From Roseovarius sp. (GTDB lineage Bacteria > Pseudomonadota > Alphaproteobacteria > Rhodobacterales > Rhodobacteraceae), in NCBI GenBank assembly GCA_023260815.1, contig JALQUE010000167.1, forward strand, positions 1 to 15,883: a DNA stretch of 15,883 bases, given 5' to 3'. Each line of letters begins with the position of its first letter. Position 1 is the stretch's first letter. The notes beneath the pieces are model-generated. The model did no database searches and was not told the DNA's origin. It saw only the letters and a program-made list of their open reading frames with translations. Both the position numbers and the translations under genes were made by a program. Below, one piece after another: positions 1-7,991 of the stretch.

Positions 1-1370
1 CCAATCCGGCGACAGGGCAAGTTCTGGCCAGCGTCGCGCATTGCAAATCCGCGGATGTGGACCGCGCTGTTGCTGCCGCGCGCCGCGTATTTGACGAGGG
101 CATCTGGTCACGGGCAGAGCCCGAGCATCGCAAGGACGTCTTGCTCAAGGTCGCCGCATTGGTCCGCGAACACATCGATGAGCTGGCGGTTCTGGAAAGC
201 CTCGACACCGGCAAGACGATCACCGACTGCCTGCAAGAGATTGGCAAGGACGTCCCCGCCTTCTTTCAATGGTATGCGGAGCTGGCCGACAAGACCTTCG
301 GCAAAATTGCCCCGACCGGTCCAAGCGCTCTCGCGTTGATCATCAAGGAGCCAGCAGGCGTCGCTGGTGCGATCCTGCCATGGAATTTCCCGCTGGTCAT
401 GGCAGCATGGAAGATCGCACCTGCACTGGCTGTCGGCTGCTCCATCGTCGTCAAACCTGCCGAGCAGACACCGCTCACAGCCATTCGTCTGGCGGAGTTG
501 ATGCGCGATGCGGGCGTGCCGGACGGGGTCGTCAATATCGTGCCTGGCTACGGCGATACCGCCGGGCAGGCCATTGGGCTTCACAACGATATCGACATCG
601 TGTCCTTCACCGGATCGACCGAGGTGGGTCGCATGTTCATGCGCTACTCAGGTGACAGCAATCTGAAGGGCATTGGGCTGGAGATGGGTGGAAAAAGCCC
701 GTTCATCGTTCTGGATGATGCGCCGATCACCGATGAACTGATTGAGCATGCGGCTATGTCGGCCTTCTGGAACGGAGGGCAAAACTGCTCGGCCAACATG
801 CGGCAGCTGATCGCCGCACCTCTGGTTGAGGAATTCTCAGTGCGCATAGTCGAGCGGGTCAAAGCGTTCCGTCTGGGTGATCCGCTGGATCCAGCCACTG
901 ATATCGGATCAATGATCACTCAGGACCATAAGACGATGGTGATGGATTATATCCAAAGCGGCCGCGATGAAGGAGCGCAGATGATCGTGGGCGGCGATGT
1001 CGACCTACCCGGCCATTTCATCGCGCCCACAATCTTTCAGAACGTCACATCCGGGATGAAAATAGCCCGAGAAGAGATCTTTGGCCCGGTATTGGGAATC
1101 ATGCCTGTCAAATCGGCAGCAGAGGCTTTGGCGATCGCGTGCGATACGGATTATGGCCTGCATGCAACCGTGTTCACCCGCGATATCGACCGTGCGATAC
1201 AGATGGCCCGCGCGCTTCCTTGCGGCACCGTGTCCGTCAATGGTTTTTCCGAAGGAGATATCAAAACGCCCTTCGGAGGCTACAAGCAGTCAGGCTCGCT
1301 GTCGCGTGACAATGGTACTGAAGCGCTGGAGCAATATTTGCAGACCAAGACAATTTGGATCAGCACCTAA
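1..1370 (+). CDS. PuuC-like NAD(P)+-dependent aldehyde dehydrogenase, 5' end missing
   Basis: Oxidises an aldehyde to the carboxylate with NAD(P)+. The frame is open to the left edge (reading ...NPATGQVLASV from base 3), so the gene starts outside the window; the GTG at 57 is internal. About 455 residues are visible of the roughly 490-500 usual in the family. Seen: the oxyanion-hole Asn in PWNFPL (codon 384-386), the general-base Glu in LEMGGKSP (681-683) and the catalytic Cys in GGQNCSAN (786-788), all in the canonical order and spacing, then EEIFGPVL and a C-terminal PFGGYKQSG block like that of PuuC (gamma-glutamyl-gamma-aminobutyraldehyde dehydrogenase). It converges on the minus-strand hydantoin operon, separated from it by an IS110 remnant. 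The PuuB-like oxidoreductase of that operon makes a functional link plausible. Family is certain; the substrate is not. Confidence 0.93.
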   Translation, partial: NPATGQVLASVAHCKSADVDRAVAAARRVFDEGIWSRAEPEHRKDVLLKVAALVREHIDELAVLESLDTGKTITDCLQEIGKDVPAFFQWYAELADKTFGKIAPTGPSALALIIKEPAGVAGAILPWNFPLVMAAWKIAPALAVGCSIVVKPAEQTPLTAIRLAELMRDAGVPDGVVNIVPGYGDTAGQAIGLHNDIDIVSFTGSTEVGRMFMRYSGDSNLKGIGLEMGGKSPFIVLDDAPITDELIEHAAMSAFWNGGQNCSANMRQLIAAPLVEEFSVRIVERVKAFRLGDPLDPATDIGSMITQDHKTMVMDYIQSGRDEGAQMIVGGDVDLPGHFIAPTIFQNVTSGMKIAREEIFGPVLGIMPVKSAAEALAIACDTDYGLHATVFTRDIDRAIQMARALPCGTVSVNGFSEGDIKTPFGGYKQSGSLSRDNGTEALEQYLQTKTIWIST

Positions 1371-1482
1371 CGCCGTGCGGCTGCTGGTTGCGTGCCAGTC
1401 GGTAGGGCAGGGCGGGTCTCAAAAATAAGAAATGCAGGGACTTCGACTTTGGCGACTTGGTTTGACCTACTAGGGTAAGTTC

Positions 1483-1494
1483 GTTCGCACGAAC
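1483..1494. promoter_or_regulatory. Short perfect palindrome GTTCG-CA-CGAAC, possible operator
   Basis: A perfect 12-base inverted repeat (5-base arms, 2-base centre) lies 112 bases past the aldehyde dehydrogenase stop, in a stretch with no gene. It has the form of a dimeric-regulator site, but no gene obviously starts just downstream except the dead IS110 transposase. A second GTTCG at 1479-1483 makes an alternative small hairpin with the same right arm. It could equally be chance. Confidence 0.2.
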
Positions 1495-1559
1495 AGGCAG
1501 GGCTTTCTATTGCCCGCCGAAATAGTGTCTGCGGCTGTGTTCTTGTTCGAGCATTACAA

Positions 1560-1679
1560 TGTGCAAGCCATGTCGATGGCCAACTGAATTGATGCGGTGG
1601 ATGCCTTCATCCGACGGCATCTTATGCCATGACGGTTCTATATTCGCTTGGTGGAAGGCCCTTAATGGAGGGCACATCG
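1560..1679 (+). mobile_element. Probable left non-coding end of the IS110-family remnant, with a hairpin
   Basis: This is the 5' flank of the decayed transposase. It ends in a good ribosome-binding site (GGAGG, 1667-1671) eight bases before the ATG at 1680. It contains the hairpin gatgcc (1600-1605) / ggcatc (1616-1621) with a ten-base loop. In IS110-group elements the non-coding end beside the transposase start encodes the structured bridge (seek) RNA that guides target choice, so this stretch may be a fossil of such a locus. The outer boundary is a guess: no terminal repeat or target duplication was recognised. Confidence 0.35.
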
Positions 1680-2221
1680 ATGACATCAGAGATCACTATT
1701 TTGGCAGTCGATCTGGCAATACCCAGCTTTCAGACCTGTGCAGTTGGGCCAGATGGGGCGGTTGTCTTCAACCGCACCTCGTCGAGGACGCGGTCGGCTG
1801 CTCTGTTGGCTAACCAGCCTGCCTGTGCTGAGGCGGTCGAGGCTTGCGGCGCATAGCCGCTCTGAGGCCGATCTGCGCAAAGTCGCGGCCATGCAGGTCG
1901 GCTCGTGCCATCTGCTTAAGAGTGGTCTTTTGTAAAAGGCCAGGAATTGACTGTGCGGACGTGGAGGCAATTGCAACGGCCGCCATACGTCCGACCATGT
2001 GGTTTGTGCCAGTCAAGAGTGCCGAGACACAGGGCCGTGCGGTGGCGTTTCGAACGCTTAAATGTCTGGAGCGACAGCGCATGCAACGTATCAAGGTCCT
2101 GCACGGTCATTTGACTGAACCCGAGCTGGCGGCGCCGAAAGGTCTGGAAAGTGTCAAGTTACTTGAGAATGCACTTGCTGACGAAAGCACAGACCTGCCA
2201 GAAGCAGTCCGGCATATGTGT
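1680..2221 (+). pseudogene. IS110-family transposase, frameshifted and truncated
   Basis: The N-terminal RuvC-like DEDD domain of an IS110 transposase can be followed across two frames. From the ATG at 1680, frame one reads MTSEITILAVDLA...FNRTSSRTRSAALL...EAVEACGA, matching the family's start including the first acidic residue (AVDLA). It then meets in-frame stops at 1854, 1863 and 1917, although family-like residues continue past them (GRSAQSRGHAGRLVPSA...FVKGQE). A frameshift near 1945 moves the match to another frame (DVEAIATAAIRPTMWFVPVKSAE, then RAVAFRTLKCLERQR and KGLESVKLLENALADE). Recognisable similarity ends near 2221. The C-terminal half with the catalytic Ser domain is not visible; a short GRDL at 2249-2260 may be a trace after a large deletion. 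The element is dead. Confidence 0.85.
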
Positions 2222-2398
2222 CAAGGCCAGAGTGAATTCGGGCCACGGGGGAGGGACTTGTAGTGAAAGGTCGAACGATCAAAGCCGATGGCCACACACG
2301 CCGGTAGGCTTGTCAGACCCCTTTCAAGGCTCGAGAGCGATCCTTGTCCTGGCTGCTTCCTTGGGCCAATTGGGCACCGAAGTTCACACCAGTTTGGG
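2222..2398. other. Intergenic stretch between the IS110 remnant and the racemase gene, no gene seen
   Basis: No open frame here resembles a known protein. It contains the 8-base palindrome ccaattgg and lies downstream of the last gene of the minus-strand operon, but no stem followed by a T-run was found, so I do not call a terminator. It may include further decayed IS110 sequence. Confidence 0.4.
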
Positions 2399-3049
2399 TC
2401 ATTTTAAAGTGGCGATGAGGGCCATACCCCCCGCGGCCTGAACCGGGTCGATCACTGCCATTTGAAGGCGTTCTTCCAGAGCAGCGCGACGTGGGGCAAA
2501 TCCGGCACATCCCAACACCAAGGCTCCTGCACCACCATTTTTCAAACGCTGGCCCAACCGCAACGCTTCTTCGAAAACCTCCTCCGAATGCCCGACATCC
2601 TCAGCCGACGCGTCATTCAGCGGCAATTCCTCCACCATACGTTCCAGCACACCCATTTGGCGCAAGCGCAGCCTGTGTCGCGCCACCGAACGCCGACCAA
2701 GGGCGATAATGCCATAAAGGTCCGCCCTCGCCATTGCCGTCAGGATGCTCGCCTCTTGCAAGCCAAGCACAGGCTGCGGCAGGACGGCGCGTAGAACATC
2801 CAGCCCGGGATCAGAGAAACAGGCGATCACATAGGCGCTGCAATCGGGTCGGTTGCGCGCAACTTCTAGAACATCGACCGCCGCGCGTGCTGCGTCCTCT
2901 GCACTTGCTATGGTGGCCGGCCCGTGTGGTACGCAAACTGCCTCGAATTCAGGGCCGCTCAACAGTTGCAAGGGTGCCAGCGCCGCTGCGATTCCTTCTG
3001 TCACCTTCACAGATGAGTTGGGATTGATGAAAAGAATCGGGCCGCTCAT
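2399..3049 (-). CDS. Asp/Glu/hydantoin racemase family protein
   Basis: A 216-residue cofactor-independent racemase of the Asp/Glu/hydantoin family (usual length about 210-250). It opens with ILFINPNSS, like hydantoin and allantoin racemases (ILVINPNSS type). The two catalytic cysteines are present: Cys77 in VIACFSDPGLD and Cys181 in LGCAGFAP. Its ATG overlaps the stop of the hydantoinase gene (ATGA, 3046-3049), so the two are probably translationally coupled; it is the last gene of the run. Racemising 5-substituted hydantoins would let a D-specific hydantoinase and carbamoylase consume both enantiomers. Allantoin or amino-acid racemisation are alternatives. The assignment to the family is firm; the substrate is inferred from context. 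Confidence 0.9.
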   Translation of the reverse strand: MSGPILFINPNSSVKVTEGIAAALAPLQLLSGPEFEAVCVPHGPATIASAEDAARAAVDVLEVARNRPDCSAYVIACFSDPGLDVLRAVLPQPVLGLQEASILTAMARADLYGIIALGRRSVARHRLRLRQMGVLERMVEELPLNDASAEDVGHSEEVFEEALRLGQRLKNGGAGALVLGCAGFAPRRAALEERLQMAVIDPVQAAGGMALIATLK

Positions 3050-4497
3050 GAATTCGCCTCATCGGTTTTCATAAGGGCGACCTCCTTGACCGGGACACCG
3101 GGATGCCCGGTCACGTCAAGACGTCCACGTGCAACAAATCGTCCTTGACCGTTTTTGCCGCGCAACTTTCCATGCTCAACAATCAACGCACCGCGCGTCA
3201 TCACGATTTCTGGTTCGCCGGTCAGTTCAAACCCTTCGAAAGGCGTGAAATCCATCTTGTCATGCTGATCTTTCAGCGTGACGCGGCGTATGGTTTCGGG
3301 GTTCCAGATTGCAATATCTGCATCCATGCCGGGAGCGATCCGCCCCTTTCGCGTCATCCCGAAAATTCGCGCCGCATTCGTGGCGCCAAAGGCGACGAAT
3401 TGCTGGGGCGTTATGCGGCCGCCTATGACACCTTGTGAAAAAAGCCAAGGCAATCGCACCGCGATCCCCGGCAGGCCATTGGCAATTTTTGAATAAGGCG
3501 CATTGCTGCCATTCATCAGCTTGCCTGTCTCATCAAAGCGATAGGGCGCGTGATCCGAACTGACACTGTCGAATGTGCCGGTCTGGACATGACGCCATAG
3601 CGCATCCTGTGTGCCCGCATCCCGCAGCGGAGGTGAGCAAATGTACTTCGCCCCCTCCATGCCGGGCCGGTCCAGGTCGTCTCGGGTCAAAGCCAGATAT
3701 TGGGGGCATGTTTCGGCAAAGATCGGCGCCCCTTCGGCGCGGGCGCGCTGCACATGGCGTGCACCCGCCTCGGTAGAGACATGCACTACGAAAAGCGGTG
3801 CGTTAGCCAGTCGCGCCAGCAGGATAGCGCGATTGATCGCCTCCTCTTCGGCCAGTTCCGGCCGCGAGATTGCGTGGTATTTCGGGGCCGTCATGCCTCG
3901 CGCCGCCAGTTCGCGGTTCATCCAGGCAATCATGGCGTGATTTTCCGCGTGCACCATCGTCAGGGCTCCGTGATCACGCGCGACGCCGAGGATGTCCAGC
4001 ATCCCGGCGTCCCCGATATTCAGCAGATCATAGGTGGTGAATACCTTGAGCGACGTGATCCCGCGTGCGAAGGCGCGTGGCAGGCCTACATTCAGCGTCT
4101 CTTCGGTGGGGTCCGAAACGATGAGATGGTAGGAATAATCGATAATCGATGTTTTGGCGCGCGCATCATAGGTTGCGATCACGTTGTCAATTGTCTGGCC
4201 GCGATGTTGTGCGGCAAAGGGAATGAAAGACGAATTCCCACCGAAGGCCGCTGATATCGAACCTGACAGATAATCGTCCGCGGTCATGATGCCCGAGGCG
4301 CTCTCTTGAGCGATATGTGCATGCGCCTCTATTCCGCCAGGCATAACCAGCCTGCCGCCGGCATCGATCCGGCGCATGCCGCCATCTAGACGCTCAGCCA
4401 CCGCTACAATGCGTTCGCCTGATATGCCCAGATCGCCACGATACTGTTCTGACGCCGTGACGATCGTGCCGCCGTGAATTACCGTGTCGAATTCCAT
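3046..4497 (-). CDS. hydA: D-hydantoinase / dihydropyrimidinase
   Basis: A 483-residue cyclic amidohydrolase that opens hydantoin or dihydropyrimidine rings to N-carbamoyl amino acids. All binuclear-metal ligands are visible: His59 and His61 in GGIEAHAHI, the carboxylated Lys151 in SLKVFTTYD, His183 in MVHAENHA, His239 in VVHVSTEAG and Asp315 in SSDHAPY. I chose the ATG at 4497 because AAGGAG lies eight bases upstream; an in-frame ATG at 4524 would add nine unlikely residues. It follows the FAD oxidoreductase by 30 bases and shares an ATGA with the racemase. No dihydropyrimidine dehydrogenase is present, and the locus carries a D-carbamoylase, which favours hydantoin rather than pyrimidine breakdown. 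The HAH in place of the usual HTH is a mild deviation. Confidence 0.93.
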   Translation of the reverse strand: MEFDTVIHGGTIVTASEQYRGDLGISGERIVAVAERLDGGMRRIDAGGRLVMPGGIEAHAHIAQESASGIMTADDYLSGSISAAFGGNSSFIPFAAQHRGQTIDNVIATYDARAKTSIIDYSYHLIVSDPTEETLNVGLPRAFARGITSLKVFTTYDLLNIGDAGMLDILGVARDHGALTMVHAENHAMIAWMNRELAARGMTAPKYHAISRPELAEEEAINRAILLARLANAPLFVVHVSTEAGARHVQRARAEGAPIFAETCPQYLALTRDDLDRPGMEGAKYICSPPLRDAGTQDALWRHVQTGTFDSVSSDHAPYRFDETGKLMNGSNAPYSKIANGLPGIAVRLPWLFSQGVIGGRITPQQFVAFGATNAARIFGMTRKGRIAPGMDADIAIWNPETIRRVTLKDQHDKMDFTPFEGFELTGEPEIVMTRGALIVEHGKLRGKNGQGRFVARGRLDVTGHPGVPVKEVALMKTDEANS

Positions 4498-4527
4498 GCC
4501 GCCTTCTCCTTGATCGTAATTCAAACC

Positions 4528-5826
4528 TTATCTGCATCTGCGCAAATCGCGATTGTCCTTTATTTGGTACCAACGCATCAGCATCCCCGCTCCCCAGGGT
4601 GCAAAAGGCCGAAAGGGTACAGGATCGAAAGGCAACCCATCGAACGCCGTCTCGCTATCGGTGTTGCCCAGCATCCGCCGCGCCAGTTTGGTGCCGAAAT
4701 AGACGGCGCGCGTCACCCCGGAGCCACAATATCCCCCCGCCAGCCAAACGCCATCCACCTTGACCAGATGTGGCGAATGATCGGCTGTATAGGCGATTTG
4801 ACCTGACCAGACATGCGACAGGGGCGTATCCGAAAGCTGCGGAAAGACGCGATGGATCGATCTGCGAAACGCGGCCGTGCGCGCGCGCAGACTGGCCGCA
4901 CCGGCACCAAAGCGTCCGCCAAAAATGAAAGAACGTCCATCGGGTGTCGGGCGGTACCACATAAAAACGCGACCGGTCTCGCCATGCATCCGCCCCTTGG
5001 GGGTTAGCTCCTCCATCTGGGCCTGTGTCAACGGGCTGACCGCGCAAGCCCCGGTCTCTATGGGGACCACCCGGCGGTTGAGCGCGGCACTGCGCCAATC
5101 TGAGTAGCCGTTGGTCGCGAGTAGCACTTCTTTCGCGTGCAGCATGCCCAACGCGGTCTGCAGTTCTGAGCCGCCAAGGTCACGCCTAAGGCCTGTCACC
5201 GCGCAAGGCGTAATGATCCGCGCACCCGCCTCCAAAGCCTTGGCCGCAAGAGCCAGAAGCAATTTGCGCGGATGGAGGCCGCCATCGCGCTCATAAACGA
5301 CACCGCCGTGATAGAAATCGCTGCCTATCTCGTTTTTCTGTTCAGCTTTCGGAACATTATGCGAGGGTAGTCCCACCCTTTTGCGCAGCCAGTCGCATTC
5401 GTGCGCCGATGCCTCGTAATGCGCGGCCGTCCGCGCCCCGCGAAATCGGCCGGTAAGAGTCAAATCGCAATCGATTTTCTCCTCTTCCAGGAAATCCACA
5501 AGATGTTCAAGGGCGCGCAATCCCTCTGTGAGGATGGCAGTTGCCCGCTCCTCTCCATACCTGCCAACCAGCCCCGTGATTCCAAGCTTGTGCAGTCCTG
5601 GGCCGACCATGCCGCCATTGCGCGACGATGCGCCATGGCCTACGGCCACCGCATCGAACACGACAACCTCACGCCCAGCCCGCGCCAGATGTATAGCCGT
5701 AGTCAACCCAGTATAGCCTGCACCGACGATGGCAACATCCACTTTTGAGGGCATGTCCTGTGATCTGTTCACCGTCCCTATATCGTCATGGTCAAGCCAA
5801 TAGATACGCTCGCCGCGAAATGGCAT
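4528..5826 (-). CDS. FAD-dependent amine/D-amino-acid oxidoreductase (DAO family, PuuB/DadA-like)
   Basis: A 432-residue flavoprotein. The Rossmann FAD motif VGAGYTG is at 34-40 with an acidic Asp58 at the end of the second strand (VVVFDA), followed by GASSRNGG (65-72). The C-terminal flavin-binding GGYCGSGVT is at 364-372. The GYTGL and SSRNGG sequences and length resemble gamma-glutamylputrescine oxidase PuuB more than classical DadA. It probably oxidises the amine or D-amino acid released by the carbamoylase. A GAGGAG site sits about eight bases before the ATG, and only 15 bases separate it from the DUF1028 gene. Whether electrons go to oxygen or to the respiratory chain cannot be read from the sequence. 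Family firm, substrate open. Confidence 0.9.
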   Translation of the reverse strand: MPFRGERIYWLDHDDIGTVNRSQDMPSKVDVAIVGAGYTGLTTAIHLARAGREVVVFDAVAVGHGASSRNGGMVGPGLHKLGITGLVGRYGEERATAILTEGLRALEHLVDFLEEEKIDCDLTLTGRFRGARTAAHYEASAHECDWLRKRVGLPSHNVPKAEQKNEIGSDFYHGGVVYERDGGLHPRKLLLALAAKALEAGARIITPCAVTGLRRDLGGSELQTALGMLHAKEVLLATNGYSDWRSAALNRRVVPIETGACAVSPLTQAQMEELTPKGRMHGETGRVFMWYRPTPDGRSFIFGGRFGAGAASLRARTAAFRRSIHRVFPQLSDTPLSHVWSGQIAYTADHSPHLVKVDGVWLAGGYCGSGVTRAVYFGTKLARRMLGNTDSETAFDGLPFDPVPFRPFAPWGAGMLMRWYQIKDNRDLRRCR

Positions 5827-5841
5827 GACCTTCTCCTCGCT

Positions 5842-6600
5842 TTATTTCAGGGTCCATTTTTCGGCATTGCGCCCCGCTGGAAATCGCTTTTCCAGACCCA
5901 GTTCCGCGATCCGCTTGACACTTGCATCGAAAAGAACGCGTGACACCGGCACCTGGTCCGGGGTCAACGCCACTTGGCGCAACCGATCCTCGCGATCCGT
6001 ATAGGCTGAGAAAAGGGCGCGCAGGTCGCTCACCGCATCTTGTTCCGAAATATCGACGCGCAGGTCGCAGGCGTCGATTCCATGCTCTCCCGAAACGCGC
6101 AACGCTGCGGATTTGAGCTCGCCCATTACCTCGCCACCAGTATCGCGCCCGGCCTCAAGCGCCGTCATCAGTCGGGCTGCAAGCGGTGCATCCGGATGCG
6201 CCTCAAAGGCCTCGGCCATATTGGTGGTCACTCTGTCATTGTCCAGGATGTTGCCCAGTGCGAGGCAATTGGGTCGCGCGCTATGCGCATAGATGGAATA
6301 CATTCGGCGTCCGTGATATGCGGCTGCGCGCCCAGAAGCGTCCAGCACTCCCACCTGTCGCCATTCGATGGTCTCGCTTGATGCGCAAATGCGCGCGAGA
6401 ACCTCATTGGCATCCAGCCCTTCTCGCAAGAGCGCCAAGCCCAGATCGCCCAACCTGCTGTCAGTCCGGTGCTGCGACAGCACTGCACCCTTGCCATGGG
6501 CCAATCGCACGCAACGCCCGCCGACAGCCAAGTCGGACGTTGTGATCGCAGCGCCGAATGCGCCTGTCTGCGCGCATTTCCCGATGATCGAGAATGTCAT
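5842..6600 (-). CDS. DUF1028 protein, putative Ntn hydrolase (copy A)
   Basis: A 252-residue DUF1028-family protein of unknown function. It starts MTFSIIGKCAQTG. The family belongs to the N-terminal-nucleophile hydrolase fold as I recall it, and Thr2 would become the nucleophile once Met1 is removed. The start at 6600 therefore matters: an in-frame ATG at 6681 would add 27 residues and bury Thr2. The 6600 start also has AGAGGGA upstream and forms an ATGA overlap (6597-6600) with the amidohydrolase. Shared with copy B: MTFS, VGxR, SQxRTDxRL, WRQxGV, ALGNxL, DLRVD. It is about 30 residues longer at the C-terminus than copy B. No signal peptide is seen, so it is probably cytoplasmic. Function unknown; an amide hydrolase in this pathway is my inference. 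Confidence 0.88.
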   Translation of the reverse strand: MTFSIIGKCAQTGAFGAAITTSDLAVGGRCVRLAHGKGAVLSQHRTDSRLGDLGLALLREGLDANEVLARICASSETIEWRQVGVLDASGRAAAYHGRRMYSIYAHSARPNCLALGNILDNDRVTTNMAEAFEAHPDAPLAARLMTALEAGRDTGGEVMGELKSAALRVSGEHGIDACDLRVDISEQDAVSDLRALFSAYTDREDRLRQVALTPDQVPVSRVLFDASVKRIAELGLEKRFPAGRNAEKWTLK

Positions 6601-7991
6601 CTTCGAATTCCCTCTGTAGGCTTGGGCATGTCGCGTACGGGCATCGGCACATCTGCACCGCTGGCCGCAAAGCGCGTCCACATCGCATCTGTCGCCGCCT
6701 GCGCCTCGTCGATGGTCGTCCCCTCGTCTAGTGTCGTCAGGCGGCGATCACGCATCAGGAAACGGCCTGCCACCATCGTATCGGTGACGATGCCGGGGTG
6801 CCCGTAATGCACGATGTTCGAGATCGCCGACAGGCAAGGCGTCATTACCGGTGTGCGCAAGTCGATCGCTGCAATATCCGCACACATACCAGGCGCGATG
6901 CGACCAATACCGTTATGATCCAGCGCCTCGGCCCCGTTGAGCGTGGCATAGTTGAAAACGTCATTTGGCATTGGCGAGACCGACCGCCCATAGGCCCCGC
7001 GGTGTAATGTGAGGGCGGATTTCATCGACTGAAACATGTCTTCCGTCATGTTGTCGGTTCCAAGCGCAATCCGCACCCCGGCGTCCAGAATGGCCTTGAT
7101 TGGCAAAGGATGCGGCCCTTTGGCCGACATCGACGCGGGGCTGTGGATTAGCCGCGTGCCGGTTTCGGCCAATGTTTCGACATCGCTCTCATTGCAGAAG
7201 GTCCAGTGGACTGCCAAGAGGTCCTCGCCCAAAAAATCGTTCTGCGCGAGATACTCTGTCGAGGTACAGCCATGCAGCTTCTCGACCTGCAGTTTCTCGC
7301 TGATGATCTGGCTGAGATGTATGGTGCGGCGCAATCCATGTTTTTGGGCCAGTTCCTTGACTTTAGCCAGCATCCAGGGACTGCAATTGTCAGGCGCATG
7401 TGCAGCCATCATGACGCGAACCCGATCATCCTCGGTGCCATGAAACCGCTCAATCAAAGCCTTCGTGCGCTTTATAAAGGTCTCTCCGAATGCGCGGTCA
7501 AAACGGTAGGCGCCGCTGCCCACCTCGGTCGTGACAGCATCTGCACAGCTTTCTGCAAGCCAGAGCCGCATGCCCGTCTCGATCATGGCCGGAGCATAAT
7601 CGGCCACATGTCGCAGCGGATCGACCATTGTAGTCGTACCACATCGGATCGCCTCGGCGCAGGCAAGCCGTGCGATGGCGGCACGTTCAGCGGGCTCCAG
7701 CAGATAGGAGGCGGGGACCATGTACTGATAAACAAGATTGCCTTCGATATCCTCGACTGTGCCGCGCAGGGCCAGAAGAACGGCATGTGTATGGCTGTTG
7801 ATGAGGCCGGGGATGATCAGTCGCCCTGTCATGTCCACGGGCTCAAACGCCTCAAACGCGCTGCCCTGCGGGTCATTGAGGATGGCGGCAATACGCCCTT
7901 CCTCGATGGCGATGGCACCCTTGCGTAGCTTTGGCAGGCGCCCCTCATGAGAGATGTGCAATGCGCCGGTCAGAAGATATCGTTTTTTCAT
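6597..7991 (-). CDS. Divergent TRZ/ATZ-type amidohydrolase (deaminase/chlorohydrolase-like)
   Basis: A 464-residue metal-dependent amidohydrolase of the AtzA/TrzA/SsnA/MtaD group. The metal-site signatures are His67 and His69 (LINSHTHA), His225 (RTIHLSQ), His262 (AVHWTF) and Asp313 (LGTDNM). Typical members carry a Glu close after the third His (HxxE) that activates water or binds substrate; here the sequence is HLSQ, and the usual HNPxSN block is HSPASMS, so the substrate may differ from known deaminases. It starts in an ATGA overlap with the permease (7988-7991) and ends in one with DUF1028 (6597-6600). A role in deaminating or opening an imported ring compound before the hydantoinase step is inference. 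Confidence 0.87.
   Translation of the reverse strand: MKKRYLLTGALHISHEGRLPKLRKGAIAIEEGRIAAILNDPQGSAFEAFEPVDMTGRLIIPGLINSHTHAVLLALRGTVEDIEGNLVYQYMVPASYLLEPAERAAIARLACAEAIRCGTTTMVDPLRHVADYAPAMIETGMRLWLAESCADAVTTEVGSGAYRFDRAFGETFIKRTKALIERFHGTEDDRVRVMMAAHAPDNCSPWMLAKVKELAQKHGLRRTIHLSQIISEKLQVEKLHGCTSTEYLAQNDFLGEDLLAVHWTFCNESDVETLAETGTRLIHSPASMSAKGPHPLPIKAILDAGVRIALGTDNMTEDMFQSMKSALTLHRGAYGRSVSPMPNDVFNYATLNGAEALDHNGIGRIAPGMCADIAAIDLRTPVMTPCLSAISNIVHYGHPGIVTDTMVAGRFLMRDRRLTTLDEGTTIDEAQAATDAMWTRFAASGADVPMPVRDMPKPTEGIRR

Noticed and set aside
1844..2263. Intact 139-codon gene on the plus strand
   Set aside because: Its content from codon 37 or so is the middle of an IS110 transposase, and the preceding part is out-of-frame sequence of the same decayed gene, so it is not an independent gene.
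3700..4254. Plus-strand open frame of 184 codons
   Set aside because: Antisense shadow of the hydantoinase, whose catalytic residues fix the true frame.
2399..4497. Reductive pyrimidine (uracil) degradation
   Set aside because: No dihydropyrimidine dehydrogenase is present, and the amidase is a D-carbamoylase rather than a beta-ureidopropionase.
7206..7928. Plus-strand open frame of 240 codons
   Set aside because: Lies wholly opposite the amidohydrolase gene, which has clear metal-binding motifs. Its translation resembles no protein and is a GC-rich antisense shadow.
2399..7991. A creatinine pathway (deaminase, methylhydantoinase, carbamoylsarcosine hydrolase, sarcosine oxidase)
   Set aside because: The order of reactions would fit, but known N-methylhydantoinases are ATP-dependent and N-carbamoylsarcosine hydrolase is of another family. 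A racemase would also be useless for an achiral compound.
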